Shown here: positions 27,801-42,800 of the stretch, one piece after another
Position numbering within the stretch: the first letter of the stretch is position 1
Layout of the letters: each line of letters starts with the position of its first letter
NCBI GenBank assembly: GCA_903813345.2
Contig: CAIIXF020000004.1
Coordinates: 25,423,985 to 25,487,984, forward strand
Direction of reading: 5' to 3'
DNA length: 64,000 nucleotides
From: Owenia fusiformis
Lineage: Eukaryota > Annelida > Polychaeta > Sabellida > Oweniidae
Made by a program: the position numbers and the translations under genes
The notes under the pieces: model-generated
The model's database searches: none
The model's input: the letters and a program-made list of their open reading frames with translations, nothing else
Told to the model about the DNA's origin: nothing

Positions 27801-30800
27801 GCTTCATCATAACAAGAAGCCTTTAAGAAGTTACATATGTTGTATCCACCGTATTCTCTCTTAAAAACGTGCGGTTATGAAATTAAAATGGAAAATAAAG
27901 AAATACTTGGGAATTCGAAAGACCACATTTTGAGGGGAAAAGGTTTTGTCAATAATAGGTGAAAATCAATACATTAAGAGGAGGGAAAGCCCCAGAGTTT
28001 AAAGATGACAGACATAATTACCTCTCTTGCTTACCACCTTCGTTCGTTCGAATTTTCATCGGCTAGTTATCAAATACTACACTTCGATGGGATGTTTTAA
28101 TTGATATAGGCATATTCCGTACACCTTTCTTTATCTTGATGTGAAATGAGAAGCTATGATATTGGTTAACACGCCAGAAATGAACATAATATTATTCGAA
28201 GTGTATTTCAAAAATTTTGAAACCGCCATTGATGACGTCATTTGTTTGTCGACTTTTGACCAATCAGCGACGATGTCATCTCAATACAGATTTACATTAT
28301 AAGGGTATGTCATCTTTGAACCCTGGTGTTTCTCCCCCTCTGATACATGCACTTTTATTTAGTTGTTATCACTACGTTATAAATGCTCTACAGCTGCCAT
28401 AAACTTTCTCAACATCAAATGTTGTTTTATAATTGCTTTGCTAGGTTTGTAACTCATAAGTATACTTAGTCTATGTCAGTGGCTTTAAAGTCCCCGATAA
28501 ATCGGGCTACGTATACCGCCGAGTTTACATTAGGGGATTAGAAGAGTTTATTTTTATTTAGGTATGCAAGCTATATCAATATTAGGCCTTCATGCATGTA
28601 CTCGTGTGCATGTAATCAGCATGCCCTTCAATATTATGTAAACCAGGCTATTCAAGTACTACATAATGTACACTATTTATGTGTGTACTACATGGGAATA
28701 CAATTCCCTAGGAAACAAAACACAAATACTTTTTATACGTTCAAAATGAGCCATTTGATTGATGCATACACTAAATAGCTTCATAAATAACATCTACAAA
28801 GTATATCTAATAGTAATTTTTAATTTCAATGGTGAAACTTGGTTACGATTATACGGGGAATCAACACGGAACAAAGATTGTTCACCTTCCTGGCTTACCT
28901 CTGAAGCCTGTACCTGGTAGTCTCTTTATATAGGTTAGCGAGAGCGGTGCGCCTGCGCAGTTTTAAACTTTGGCGCACACTTTAAGGCCATCAATAGATG
29001 GCGAAAAGTTCAGTGGGTTTTGTTGTGTACTTTAACATGTAAAAATTGCTTCAAAAATCTCCTAAATTCAAAGAAAATATCAAAAACTTCATGATACAAC
29101 ATGTTAGTAGATGTGATATTTGATTTGTTTAATGTTTCCAAAGTTTTAACTCATTCAATACTGGGGCAAAAAGCACTAAAATACTGAAGAATTTTTGAAA
29201 ATTGCCATACAAGGGCCGATCAAAAAGTTTCTTACCGTTGGCTCTAGATTTTATAATAAGAGGAGTTGATTGCTCAAACCTTTACATAAGACAGGGTAGT
29301 AAGTTTGCTTGAGACTGTCTGAGTTTCATACAAATTGGTTCATTGGTAGTGACACAGAGTCAATACATATTTTCAATGATTGAATAAGGTGGAGCAGCGT
29401 TTTTTATAAAAAATTGTGCTAAGCTGCAGTTTTGGAAATTTCTAACACTAAGTAGTGTCATTTGTCAACAGACTGTAGTTTAATCATGTTTATTAGTTTT
29501 TCTGCTAGTTTTCATTCTCATTTAAAATATTTAACCCCAGTTGCAATGCACTTCCTATATCTGTCCACTCGATCCAAAAACACATGTTTAAGGCCTTCGT
29601 ATGAGAGGTTTGAAACGATCTCGGTAAATTTCCAGAACCACAACTCGGCAGATGTTTTATATACAACACTGCTCCACCTTACTGTGTCATTGAAAATATG
29701 AATTGACTCTGTGTCACTACCAATAAACCAATTTATATGAAACTCGTACAGTTTCAAGCAAACTAACTATCCTGTCTCATGTTAAAGTTTGAGCTTCCAA
29801 CTCCTCTTATTATAAAATTGAGAGCCAACGGTAAGAAACTTTTTGATCGGCCCTTGTATATGGTACCTCTGAGATATATATAAAGTATATACATGGGCGT
29901 ACATACGTAGTGTTATAAATCATTTTAAAGCATATGATATACTCTTTCAGAATCAATAGGTTTTTAATGCCTTGTTTTCTATTACAGGAGTACAGGATAC
30001 AAAGTAGAGAATGGGACTTACAGAAAACAACTTATCAAACACAAATTGATAGCTTAGAATCTCAGAGAAAAACGTTGGCTGAAAAATGTGATTTTATACA
30101 GGTAAATATGCCTGAAATCGGGTAGATTGCCTGAAATCAGGTAAATATGCCTGAAATTAGGTAGATATGTCATATAATGAAAACTTCAATTCAGTAATTC
30201 ACCTGCAAAATGACCCAAAAAAGTGCATGAACTTCTTTATCCTCAAAGTTTAATAACAATCTAATATTTTGTAAATTCTTTTCTTTAATCATATATATCA
30301 ATATATTTTCTGCCTTCCCAAACTTCTGCCCCTCGCCAAGAATTTTTTCAAGTTTTAGGTGTGGCAAAGTTGAAAAACACAACATGGTGATTATATTATA
30401 TGAGTGTCTGACGAAAATCATGCATTTTCCAGCACCAGTCTTCGGGCTATCAAAGTGAGTTAGAGAAGAGGCGCCATCTATTAGAAAGTTCTGAGGTGAC
30501 GCTTAAATCTCAGATATCACGGCTAGAAGGAGAACTGGAAAGATCAAAAGATATTATTGAAACCCAGGTATACCAGGCCCATAGCTTCATCATAGTTTGA
30601 ACCGTGTAGTTTGGATACATTTATGGCAAATTGCATTTTTCCCACATTTTCATATCTCCGTGGTAACACTCACCCAGCATGCAAAGCTATTTTTTCCATA
30701 TATGGACTATAAGTTATTGAATGATTTGAACTACTATACAGGATATGTTTTGCTCAAGAAATTCTGTATCGGCAGGAGACGAATTCGAGTGCTAATAGAG

Positions 30801-33800
30801 AATATCAAGAGCAAAATATATCCTGTATTGCACTTCAAATCATTCTATAACGTTTTTATCGTGTGATCTTAGGCCAATACATTTTACTTAGGAAGTAATC
30901 CTTAGGAAATATTCTGTATTCTGTATTGCTACTGTGATTGTCCCCTCCGTACCAATATTTCCTGTGTTGCTATGGTAATGATCAATCTCAGTAGCAATAC
31001 AGATTGGTACAGCACAAGAACTGACCAATCAGAGGGTTTCATTTTACAGATCACACAATAAATGTTTATACAACAAGTTTGTAAAATGTTGCATTTTTAA
31101 TAGTGAGTATGATATACATGTAGCTTTACATGTTGGCTGAGGTGACATAAATTATATTAGCCTTGGGATAATTCCAATATCTTGAACCTCATATAGGACA
31201 TTCGCTATATTCCAACCTCTCTTTATACCTGAAACATGTCAGAGTATGGAATGCATACATCTCAGAATATTGAACTAGACTAAAGGCCAGTCAGGAGGAA
31301 TTCCAAGTAATAAGATAATCCCAATATCCTGTCCCTCATATAGGATAATCCTTATATCCTGTCTGCCATTGAATCATAAATCTTATTTCAGAATATTGAG
31401 CTAGATAGACTAAGGGCCAGTCAGGAGGAATTCAAAGTAAATGAGATAATCCCAATACCATGTCCCTCATATAGAATAATCCTTATATATATCCTTTCTG
31501 CCATTGAATCATAAATCTTATTTCAGAATATTGAACTAGACAGACTAAGGGCCAGTCATGAGGAATTCAAAGTTAATAAGATAATCCCAATACCATGTCC
31601 CTCATATAGAATAATCCTTATATATATCCTTTCTGCCATTGAATCATAAATCTTATTTCAGAATATTGAGCTAGACAGACTTAGGGCCAGTCAAGAGGAA
31701 TTCAAAGTTAATGAGATAATCCCAATATCCTGTCCCTCATATAGGATAATCCATATATCCTTTCTGCCATTGAATCATAAATCTTATTTCAGAATATTGA
31801 GCTAGACAGACTTAGGGCCAGTCAGGAGGAATTCAAAGTTAACGAGATGCACCTTTCCCAACAATGTGCATCTTTACAACAGGATCTCAAACAACTGCTC
31901 TCTCAGAAGGAGGTAAGAAAATAAACAAAACATTGCATCCATATTACCATTCATGTTGCACAATTCTACATCAGGTTTCCGTCTGAGGAAATGGCCTGGG
32001 TTCAATCAGGGTGTTTGACTAGTGGTACAGTACTCTGGTACAGAGTGAACAGTAAAATCTATATTTACAATATACTTGTACAATATAGTGTACTTGTACA
32101 ATATGCACGTACAATACTGTCTCCATGTACAATATTGCTGCACAATACAATACACAAGCACAATGCACTCTCCCATACAATACAGTCCATACATCAACAT
32201 ACGCAAAAGTGCAGTCTACACATAAAGATAAATGTTCAATACAGTCAATTCATACAATAAACAGCAGTCCACACTTACAGTAAAATCTGTCTAAGTAGAC
32301 CACCTTAGGTACCTCTGAAAGGTTTCCACTTGGGAGGTGATCCACTTATAGAGGTTTATTTAACATAACCCCCCTATCACACCAAACTAGTTCTTACCCG
32401 TTCTTGCCAGTCCTACGAAAACGTCGTCAAACGGGCTCAATCTGGCTGTGGTCGGGAAATTTGTCTGAAATGATTAGCTTCTTCGTTCTTAAACAGTCTT
32501 CAATACGTCCATCTCGTTCGCAGTTCGTTCAGGTCGCACCACGTCGGAGTGCAACGTCGTAGAACGCGTCCCTTAGTCTAGAAGGTCAACATGACCTGAT
32601 TACAGAACGGTATGGTCGTCATCGAATTTTGAATCGATTCAAAATTCTAAAATCACATTCCCGTCTGAGAACGTTCATAAAGTTCGTAAATAGACCTTAG
32701 AAAGTTGCAGCTACGTTCATTCCGTTCGCACACAGTTTAAAACCAGTTTTGAAGAACGCAGTGGCAACTTGTTTGGTGTGATAGCTATATTTTTGCTAAC
32801 TCGTTCATAAGCAGTGTTAAATACATTCTTAATCAGTTTAAACCCGTTTGCAATTAGTTCTACCTCGTTCTCAACACGTCCGCAGACAGTTCAACTCGTT
32901 GTTAAAACGTCCCTAGTAGGATTGAAGTACGACGGTTCCGTTCGTAGTACGTCCAGCTCGTCGTTAGTACGTTGTCACTCGTTCTAATTGTAGAACGTGA
33001 CGACCACGAGAACATTTTGAGCATTGTCTAAGTTCTAGAGGACCTACCCGTTCGAGTACGTTTGATGAAGTTTGTAAATAGATCCCAAACGGTTCTTAGT
33101 AGGTCCAGTCCGTTCGTATACAGTTGAAGCCGTTTTCGAGAACGCAGTGAGAACTAGTTTGGTGTGATAGTAGGGTTAAGCCAGTTGGTCTTGGTACTCT
33201 GAAAAGTGTTCCACTTGGGAGGTGTTCCACTCATAGAGGTTCATTTAAAATTAATTCAGTTGGACTTGGGACTCTGAAAAGTGTTCCACTAACAGAGGTG
33301 TTCCGCTTATAGAGGTTCATTTATAATTAATTCAGTTGGACTTTGGACTCTGAAAAGTGTTCCACTAGCAGAGGTGTTCCACCTCTAGAGGTGCTCCACT
33401 TAACAGGCTGCACTGTACAATGTACATTTACAATACAGTCTAAACATACAATATACATGTACAATGCAGTCTAAACATACAATATACATGTACAATGCAG
33501 TCTAAACATACAATATACATATACAATGCAGTCTTAACATACAATGTACGTATACAATAGTCAATTCATACAATATACATGTACAATGCAGTCTAAACAT
33601 ACAATATACATGCACAATATACAATATGTATTTATTTGTAGAGACTTGAAGAAACTCTAAAGGAACTGCAGCTAGAAGTGAGGTCAAAGGCAGATATGTT
33701 GAATATAGCAGAAAATGATGGCCAGAGGTTTAACAAGGACATGTACCATGTGGAGCAGGAACTTCAACTCAAGGACAAAAGAATAAGGTACAGCAATACA

Positions 33801-36800
33801 GGTTGGCCTTTCCAGTCAAAATTCTTATTGCTTTTAAAACTTTTAGGGCATTACCAGGCCTTTTGGGCCTTATTTTTTATTGATTTTAGGCCAAATTATC
33901 AAGGAAAAGGGCTTTCAATTTTCTAAATTTTAGAGGCCCAAGCGCACAAAGATTTTTTCAGACTTTTCAGACTTTTCAGAAATTTGCCCCCCCCCCCTAG
34001 TTAGTTTTCTGATCAGCCCCTGGACGATAATTTTTTGTATTTGACCCTTTCCACTCCTGTTCATTAAACTGTACTGTATCATACTAAACAAATTAGAGAT
34101 ATATTATTGCCTACTAAATTATTTAATGTATTTTATTTCAATAATGATATCAAATTTCCAGACAACTTGAGCTTTTGTGCCAGAAGAAAGATACAGAACA
34201 GACAGTTATGCTCAAACATCAAATAGAAGACCTAGAGGATGAACTTAAGTAAGTACCATTGCACTTGTGATATCATCAGTAAGTACACCTGCACTTGTGA
34301 TGTCATCAGTAAGTACCATTGCACTTGTGATATCATCAGTAAGTACACCTGCACTTGTGATATCATCAGTAAGTTACTCCTGCACTTGTGATATCATCAG
34401 TAAGTTACTCCTGCACTTGTGATATCATCAGTAAGTACCATTGCACTTGTGATATCATCAGTAAGTTACTCCTGCACTTGTGATGTCATCAGTAAGTACC
34501 ATTGCACTTGCGATATCATCAGTAAGTTACTCCTGCACTTGTGATGTCATCAGTAAGTACCATTGCACTTGCGATATCATCAGTAAGTACCATTGCACTT
34601 GTGATATCATCAGTAAGTACTCTTGCACTTGTGATGTCATCAGTAAGTACCATTGCACCTGCGATATCATCAGTAAGTTACTCCTGCACTTGTGATGTCA
34701 TCAGTAAGTACCATTGCACTTGTGATATCATCAGTAAGTTACTCCTGCACTTGTGATGTCATCAGTAAGTACCATTGCACTTGTGATATCATCAGTAAGT
34801 TACTCCTGCACTTGTGATGTCATCAGTAAGTACCATTGCACTTGCGATATCATCAGTAAGTTACTCCTGCACTTGTGATGTCATCAGTAAGTACCATTGC
34901 ACTTGCGATATCATCAGTAAGTACTCTTGCACTTGTATGTCATCAGTAAGTACCATTGCACTTGTGATATCATCAGTAAGTACTCTTGCACTTGTGATGT
35001 CTTCAGTAGATACACCTGCACTTGTGATGTCATTAGTAAGTACACCTGTAGTAGGTAGTAGGTACACTTGCACTTGTAATATCATCAGTGAGTAAGTATT
35101 CCACCAATTGTGATGTCATCAGTAACTACAATTGCACTTTTGACGTCATTAGAAAGTAAACTTGTGCCTGTGATTTTATCAGTGAGTAATTAATTATCCA
35201 ACCGAACGAAGTTCGAGTGGGATATAGAGAAGCCGTCCGTTTGTCCGTCCGTCCGGGCGATAACTCCAATACCGGTTGACGGATTTAGTTCAAATTTTAT
35301 AGGCTTATGCCTTATGAGTGTAGGACCTCTGCTCGAGAAGGAATTTTCAATATGGTTGCTCAATTCAAAATGGCCACCATTTTTCGTAAAAATGTAATCG
35401 TTGATAACTCAAATACAAGTTGACGGATTTGGTTCAAATTTTATATGGTGATGCCTAGGGACAAAGGAACTTCGCACAAAAAGAGATTTTCAAGATGGCC
35501 ACTTAATTTCAAAATGGCGGCCATTTTTCGTAAAAATATGTAATCTTTGATAACTCAAATACCAGTGAACAGATTTGGTATATGATGATGCTAAGGGACA
35601 CAGTAGCTATGTTCGACAAAAATTTTTCAAGATGGCCGCTGAATTTCAAAATGGCGGCAATTTTTCATATAAAACTCAAATACCAGTGAACAGATTTGGT
35701 TGAAATTTTATATGATTATGATTATTAGGGACACAGAAGCTCTGTTCAAGAAATAATTTTCAAGATGGCGGCTGAATTTCAAGATGGCGGCCAATTTTTG
35801 TAAAAAACGTAATCTTTGATAACTCATATACCAGTGAACGGATTTGGTTCAAATTTTATATGATGATGCCTAGTTCACAATGGTATAAACTTACTTTGTG
35901 CCTTTCATGCTTCTATCACAAAGTGCACAAACATTTCAACATTTACACAATATGTTTTGTTCGGTGGGTTTAGCTACTCCGTGGAGTTGCTGTTTTTCTA
36001 GTTATATAAAGATATGAGGGTAAGCCCACATACATTGAAAAGTTGAAATTTTGTTAGGGTGTAAATATTGTCAATGGCATAGTCCTTGATTTTCCCTTTG
36101 AAAGTTCAAAGAGTACAAAAGTGGGTTTCAAACTTTTCTAACATTAATTGAGAATTTCTACAGCTTTAAAAATTCTTGAAGAAGTACTTTTTAAGTGTTT
36201 CTAGTTTTACTATTAATTTGTTTTGTTGCCTTGTAATGTTAAGGAGTATTGGGAACGATAATTTTATCACAGATTTTCAAAATTGAATAATATAACATGA
36301 TTTTGTAATACTTTTTTTGGTCAATTATGTAAGTTCTGATTTTATTTTGATCACTGAAGTTTGATATAATAATGCATAGGCACATCACTCTACTATACCA
36401 TGCATTTGGTGTTCATGAGCAACCCATTTGGCTTATTAGTAATGATTATGTATTTGTTTTTATTTGTTTGTTCCTTATTAATGGTTTATCGGTTGAATGT
36501 TAGATGTTATTAAGGCACTTTCAAAAATATACTAAACAATCATTAGACAAACAGAGTATCTTATGAATTTCTAGGGGTTACAGGCCCATAGCCAGAATTT
36601 TCCAAGGGGGGGTTCGTTTTTCTAAAAAATTCTAGGGGGGGGTTCACTTTGGCAAATATGACCAAAAATCACTCAAAAATTAGTCAGAATGGTGAAAAAC
36701 TGCATGATTTTGAAAGAAATTTTGGCCAGGGGGGGTTCGCCCGAACTCCCCAAACCCCCCCTGGCTACGGGCCTGGGTTAGGTATAGTAGAGTGACATAT

Positions 36801-39800
36801 GCAAATCTCTCAGAATATGAGGTCTGTGACGGAACGTTAAATGGAAGGTGGCCCATAATCTTACTTCATGATCACCCTGTATAGTGTCTCTTAAAGTATC
36901 AAGAGTGCTGTAAACATTTAGGTTGTTGTTGTTTTTCTTTGCTGTTTATGATAAACAGTTTATCCGATCACATATCCTCTAAAAAGTTTTTTTTTTATTT
37001 TATTTTTATTTTATTTTTTTATTATAAAGTAACTCATTCCAATGAATAGCTATTGTCTCATTCACATTTGATCTATGGCAACCGTACGGTCGTCATAGCT
37101 TCCAAAAATCGAGATAAATATGCTGCTTAAAATGTAGGGATAAGCAGTTCAATGTAGATTTTCTAAATTGATTTTTTTGAAGTTACAGCGGCCGTATGGC
37201 TGCCATTGAGCGAATGTGTCTGAGTCATAATCCACATTCATGTGGATTCCATTCATAAAATCCCAAAAAATAATTTGTTGCCTTGGTGAATGTATTTGTT
37301 GTCTTTTCAGGACAGTCCAGAAATCAGAGGCCAAGTTAAAAAGAGAAGTACAATCTCAAGAAGAGAAATTAGTAAAGTTGAAACAAGAGCGGGTGAACAT
37401 TGAAACACAGCTCGCTAAAAAGGTAAAATGACCATATATGGGATTATTGTCTGTTTTCCATGGATTTTGGATGTTCAATCAATACAAAAAAATTCAAATT
37501 AATCAATACAGGATAAAATACTGCAATATTTCCTAGTATAAATATTGCCAATCAGTTACATCAGAAATACTAAGATTACAACGATCAGCATTTCAAATAT
37601 TCTCCCAGGGAATATGCCACTCATTTCTGGTGCTCCTTGATTGCCTCTGAGTGGACATATTTTCCAAAATCACATGTTTCATTTAAAGAGACAATGTGCG
37701 TGAATCACTTTTGATCTTCATAGTATTTCCAATGGATTAATAAGTCCCTGGTCTTTCATTTGACACCCAAAACAGCTCAAACAGACCACATCAGAGTTGA
37801 CACTAGATCATGAAAAAATATTTTTGATCTATCAATTTATAGATATCAAGTTTTTAGCAATGCCAAAGAAAGATGGCATTGTTGTTTGCATTAATTATCC
37901 AATTCATTTTTGATAGGATTTTCAACCATACGCCATCTTTTAATCCAAGAGTTATATAAAACATACACTTTTATGGGTTGATTGTCAGATAAGCCAATTG
38001 CTTTTCAATGAACCAGAATGTCATTGCTTTTACCTACAGACTGAGGAGAACAAGTACACAGAGAGCACAATATCCAGACAACTCAATTCTGAAATAAACA
38101 AGGTATGTATGTTTGTTTGTTTGTTTGTTTGTTTAATTGTTGAAAATTAGAAAATTATCACTTGGACATTTGGAAAAATCATTTGAAAAAATTGGAAATT
38201 GTAACTCATTTACACTCATGGTGCTATCGATAGTTCCCCATCCATCCTTACTCCTTGCCCTGTTCTGTTATTACCCAGGTATGGTACCATGTACATTGTA
38301 TACTGACTTCTGAATAAATTACCCTTTGTACTAGTCTGTAGTGAACACTTACCAACAACACTGAATTTTATTTCCGCTGAAAGATGTTCGATATACACAC
38401 CCAAAATGCAATCTGATTTTCGACGCCATTTCGGTGCCGTTTCGGCACCAAATGGACTGACTAGTCCGGTAGCAAATTTTGGTGTCGAAAGGTTTCGGTG
38501 CCGGAACGGTGTCAAAACGGTGCCGGAACGGTGCCAAATTTGTTCGATGCCGAAATGGCGCCGAATTATATTGGCTGTGTACACAGGTTTTACTGTATTC
38601 TCGTTACAGCTTCGTGAACAGATCTACTCTCTGAACACGGCACATGCTGGTGAAATCTCTGGTATGAAAAAAGAACTTGAAAGTCTGACGAGCGAGTTAC
38701 ATGACAAAAATATTGCGCTGTCCAAGATGGTGGAAAAATCTTCCGAGATGGGGGCAAAGACGTATGAAGAGGAACGGAGGTTTGAGAAGCGTGGAGCAGA
38801 ATTACAGGTGAGACTCAATCCTTATGGTAATTTATCCAATGACTAGTGAGGTTCAGGGGATATAGAAAATATGTATATAAGGGAAGAAGGGTGTATCTAT
38901 ATTTACCATTGCATATCCTGCTGTGTAACATACCTAGCGAAACATTTGTTGGGTTAGCGGGCTATATCACTCTACTATACCTTGCATTTGGTGTTCATGA
39001 GCAACCCATTTGGCTTATTAGTAATGATTATGTATTTTTTTTTATTTGTCTGTTCCTTATTAATGGTTTATCGGTTGAAAGTTAGATGTTAATAAGGTAC
39101 TTTCAAAAATATACTAAACAATACAATTGGACAAACAAAGTATCTTATGCATTTCTAGGTGTTAGGTATAGTAGTGTGTATATCCATCAATATTGCCCGA
39201 TTAATATATTAGATTCCTTAATATCCATGACAATATCACATCATGTTTCATATCGATCAAATTCTACTCACACACGGACGTGGGATGTCATTGATACAAA
39301 GTAGCCATGGGAATAAAGGTATGTAATACATCAGTTATGGCACTATGGTGTGAAATATGCCCTCGTTTTCTCTCCAAGTATAGAGCCTCCCAAGGAGGGC
39401 CTATATTGGTAAAACTCAGTATCCCATTCCAGTGATATCTTACCTTGAACCATCCAGGCCCTCGGCATGATGTTTATATTTCCTTCAAGATATAAATCAT
39501 ATCCAGAACCTCCCATATCATAACTCCCATGTATAGAGAGTAGGCTGCGTAACATTTTAAAGGAAATAAATATTTAGGCAAAGTATGAAAATAAACTAGT
39601 GTGATTCAACCCAGAAATGTGTGTCAAAGTAGAGGGGTGGATGGCATAAGTAATGTGGTTGCATTGGTGTGGTTGTAAAGGGGCATGTAGAATAGTGTAA
39701 CATTTTAAAGGAAATAAATATTTAGGCAAAGTATGGAAATAAACTATGTGATTAAATCCAGAAGTGTGTGTTAAAGTAGAATGTTAATATGAATGCAGAC

Positions 39801-42800
39801 AGATTTCATGGCCCACAAATATATAAATTGTACTAAATAACAGGTGCAGAAAATGGTTTGAGTAACAGGGCCTCTAGTTCTAGCTCAAAAAAGTTCAATT
39901 AAAATTTCAAATTGTACTAGATAAATACTACTTTCAAATGAACAAAAAATGTTTATAGTGAGTAGCATATCTCTATTGATCAAATAGAACATGGAGTGTA
40001 AATAAAGCAAACTACCGTAAATTAAAACTAAACAATTAAAAATTAATGAGCAAATAGTAATGTTCTCTGGTAATCCCAATTAAATCCTCAGCATATAAAA
40101 AGATTATTCATTAACTCCTGTATCAATAGAAAATATTTGATTTTTTTCACAACCGCTGGTCCATTTACACGTTTCTTAAGGTAGTTCTGCATAATGAGGA
40201 ATTTCAAGCTTTAAGTAAAAACAAAGTTGGCGACACCTACTTTTTGCTTGATTGAAACATAGTTATGTAATAACGTTTTAATATGAAAAATAAATACTCA
40301 ATGGTCAACTTATTTTAGACCTCCAGGTAAATGATTATCTTCAGGTAGTCTACATGTTGGGAATTTCTGTTTTCATGATTTTAATTCCCGATAAAATGGT
40401 TTACTTTGCTCACATATCCATGTGAATGTTTACACATTATTGCATAATTTATGGTTCAAGATCTAAATATTGTTCATAAATTATTAAAAAGACGTTTCAC
40501 AATTTTTTCGTAAATGTGTGGATCCACCTTAAACAAAACACATTTAAAAAAATTGAAGGTAACTACTGATGATTGGAAAGTATGTAAATAAGGATACGCC
40601 AAATTTGATTTGATTTCAAACAGTTACCCACAAACATAGATTTTACTGGATATATATCTAGACTCCATCAACCAACTATAAGCCAAATCAACCAACGATC
40701 AGCTGAATTAACCAACAATCAGCCAAATCAACCAACAATCAGCCGAATCAACCAACAATCAGCCGAATCAACCAACAATCAGCCGAATCAACCAACAATC
40801 AGCCGAATCAACCAACAATCCGCCAAATCAACCAACGATCAGCTGAATTAACCAACAATCAGCTGGATAAACCAACAATCAGCCGAATCAACCAACAATC
40901 AGTGGAATCAACCAACAATCGGCAGAATCAACCAACAATCAGCAGAATCAACTAACAATCAGCTGAATTAACCAACAATCAGCAGAATCAACCAACAATC
41001 AGCTGAATTAAACAACAATCAACCAACAATCAGCCGTATCAACCAAGGATAAGCATTGAATGAATACATGATATAAACTTTATAATCATTATAATCATAG
41101 TATATAAAAATCAATTAAGAAGAAATGGCATCAAGTAGAATCCTTCATATAATGAAATTAATTTTAGTGATTTACTTTATTACCAAAACCAATGCAGTTG
41201 ATGACACTGTAGGTGACTACAATGATGATAATGGAGATGAATACTATGATGACAATGGGGATGAATATAAGGAAGATGATGATGCTGTTGTTGAGGAGAC
41301 AAAAACTGAAATAGACACTAAGAAATTGCAAAATAGTCACACCTTTGTGAAATCTATTGATAATATGGAAATTCTCAAAATTGATAACCCTCTTGATGAA
41401 AATATTAAACTTGACACATTAGAAGTCAATGATTTGAAGAAATCAATTAAGAAAACAAACAAAATTGAGAAACTAGTTGATAGTACAACAATACAAAAGT
41501 CAAATAATGCTGGGTCTAAACATGGTATGAAATTGTATGACTTGACCCAGCCTAGTAAAGAATGGTACACATGTGTGTTCTCACAGATGGAGCCACCTGC
41601 TTATATATGCATAGATGATATATGGGTGGATGGCGTCATCTCCAACTCGTTATTCAGCAGAGGGGCGTGGGAGCATCATGTTTCCACCAAAATCATATCA
41701 GCTCTTAATGAAGATCCACTTTTGGGGTTTATAGACATCGGTGCAAACTTTGGAACACATACGTTAACTGTCGCGGCTTCCGGTCGGAGGGTAATCGCTG
41801 TTGAGCCATTGGATTTTAATTATCAGAAATTGCATCGTGCTGCGCGCATTAATAAACTTGAAGGATATATCACGCTCATCACTAACGCTGTTTCTAATAC
41901 AAGAGAGACTGTCACGATGCAGAAATGGACAAGAAACATGGGACATTCACATATAACTACAGATCCAAAGAAGAAACAGACCAATAACACTGTACAGGTA
42001 CGTGGGGCATTCAATAAGTAATGGGTGCACTGCTTTTTAAAACATCACTTTGTGTCAGTGTCAAGCACTCATTCATTTTCCCTTTTTGATGACTTATTTA
42101 ATCATGAACAATATAAAAGCACCATTATTAGCAAAACAGAAACTCAATAGGCTATGATACTCTCACGACTAAGTTACTCCATAAACAAATGTTGTGCTAA
42201 TTGTTTAACACACAAGATTGTCATTTTTACTCAACTCTTTCTCTAAGTAAGAATAATTGGGTAAACATTTGAATTTCAATAGAGTGCTGACTACAACTCT
42301 TTTCCTGTCTTCTCAACAATAAAGAGATTTCACACAATGTTTTTAGCCCAACACATCTAGAATCTGTCACACATTCACCAGATTCTTGTGTTGTTCAATT
42401 AAATTGAGATGCGGTTAGTTGCAGATACGTTTTAGTTGTAACCTTTTGTGCTAAACCTCTCTAATATCCATGCATTCGTATATTATTGTAAAAAAGATCA
42501 ATAAATATATGGTTTTCGCATAACATTTTTAGCCAAACATTTCTTAAATCCCTAATGCCAGATTTATGTGTAGTAGTTCAATTTAAACGAGATGCGGTAG
42601 CGGATGCGTTTTAGCTATAAACCATTGTGATAAACCTCTCTCATATCAATTCATTTTATATTTATAGTACTATATGATTGCACAATTAATAAGTATACAT
42701 GTCATATAATATAACTGTTGCAGGTACAAAGTATCTTGATGGATGACCTACTTGATGTGATACCATTCAAAGATGCTGTCTTGAAGATTGATATTGAAGG

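Noticed and set aside
34480-35095. ORFs with CDIISKYHCT repeats
   Set aside because: Translation of the 30-bp donor array after exon 10.
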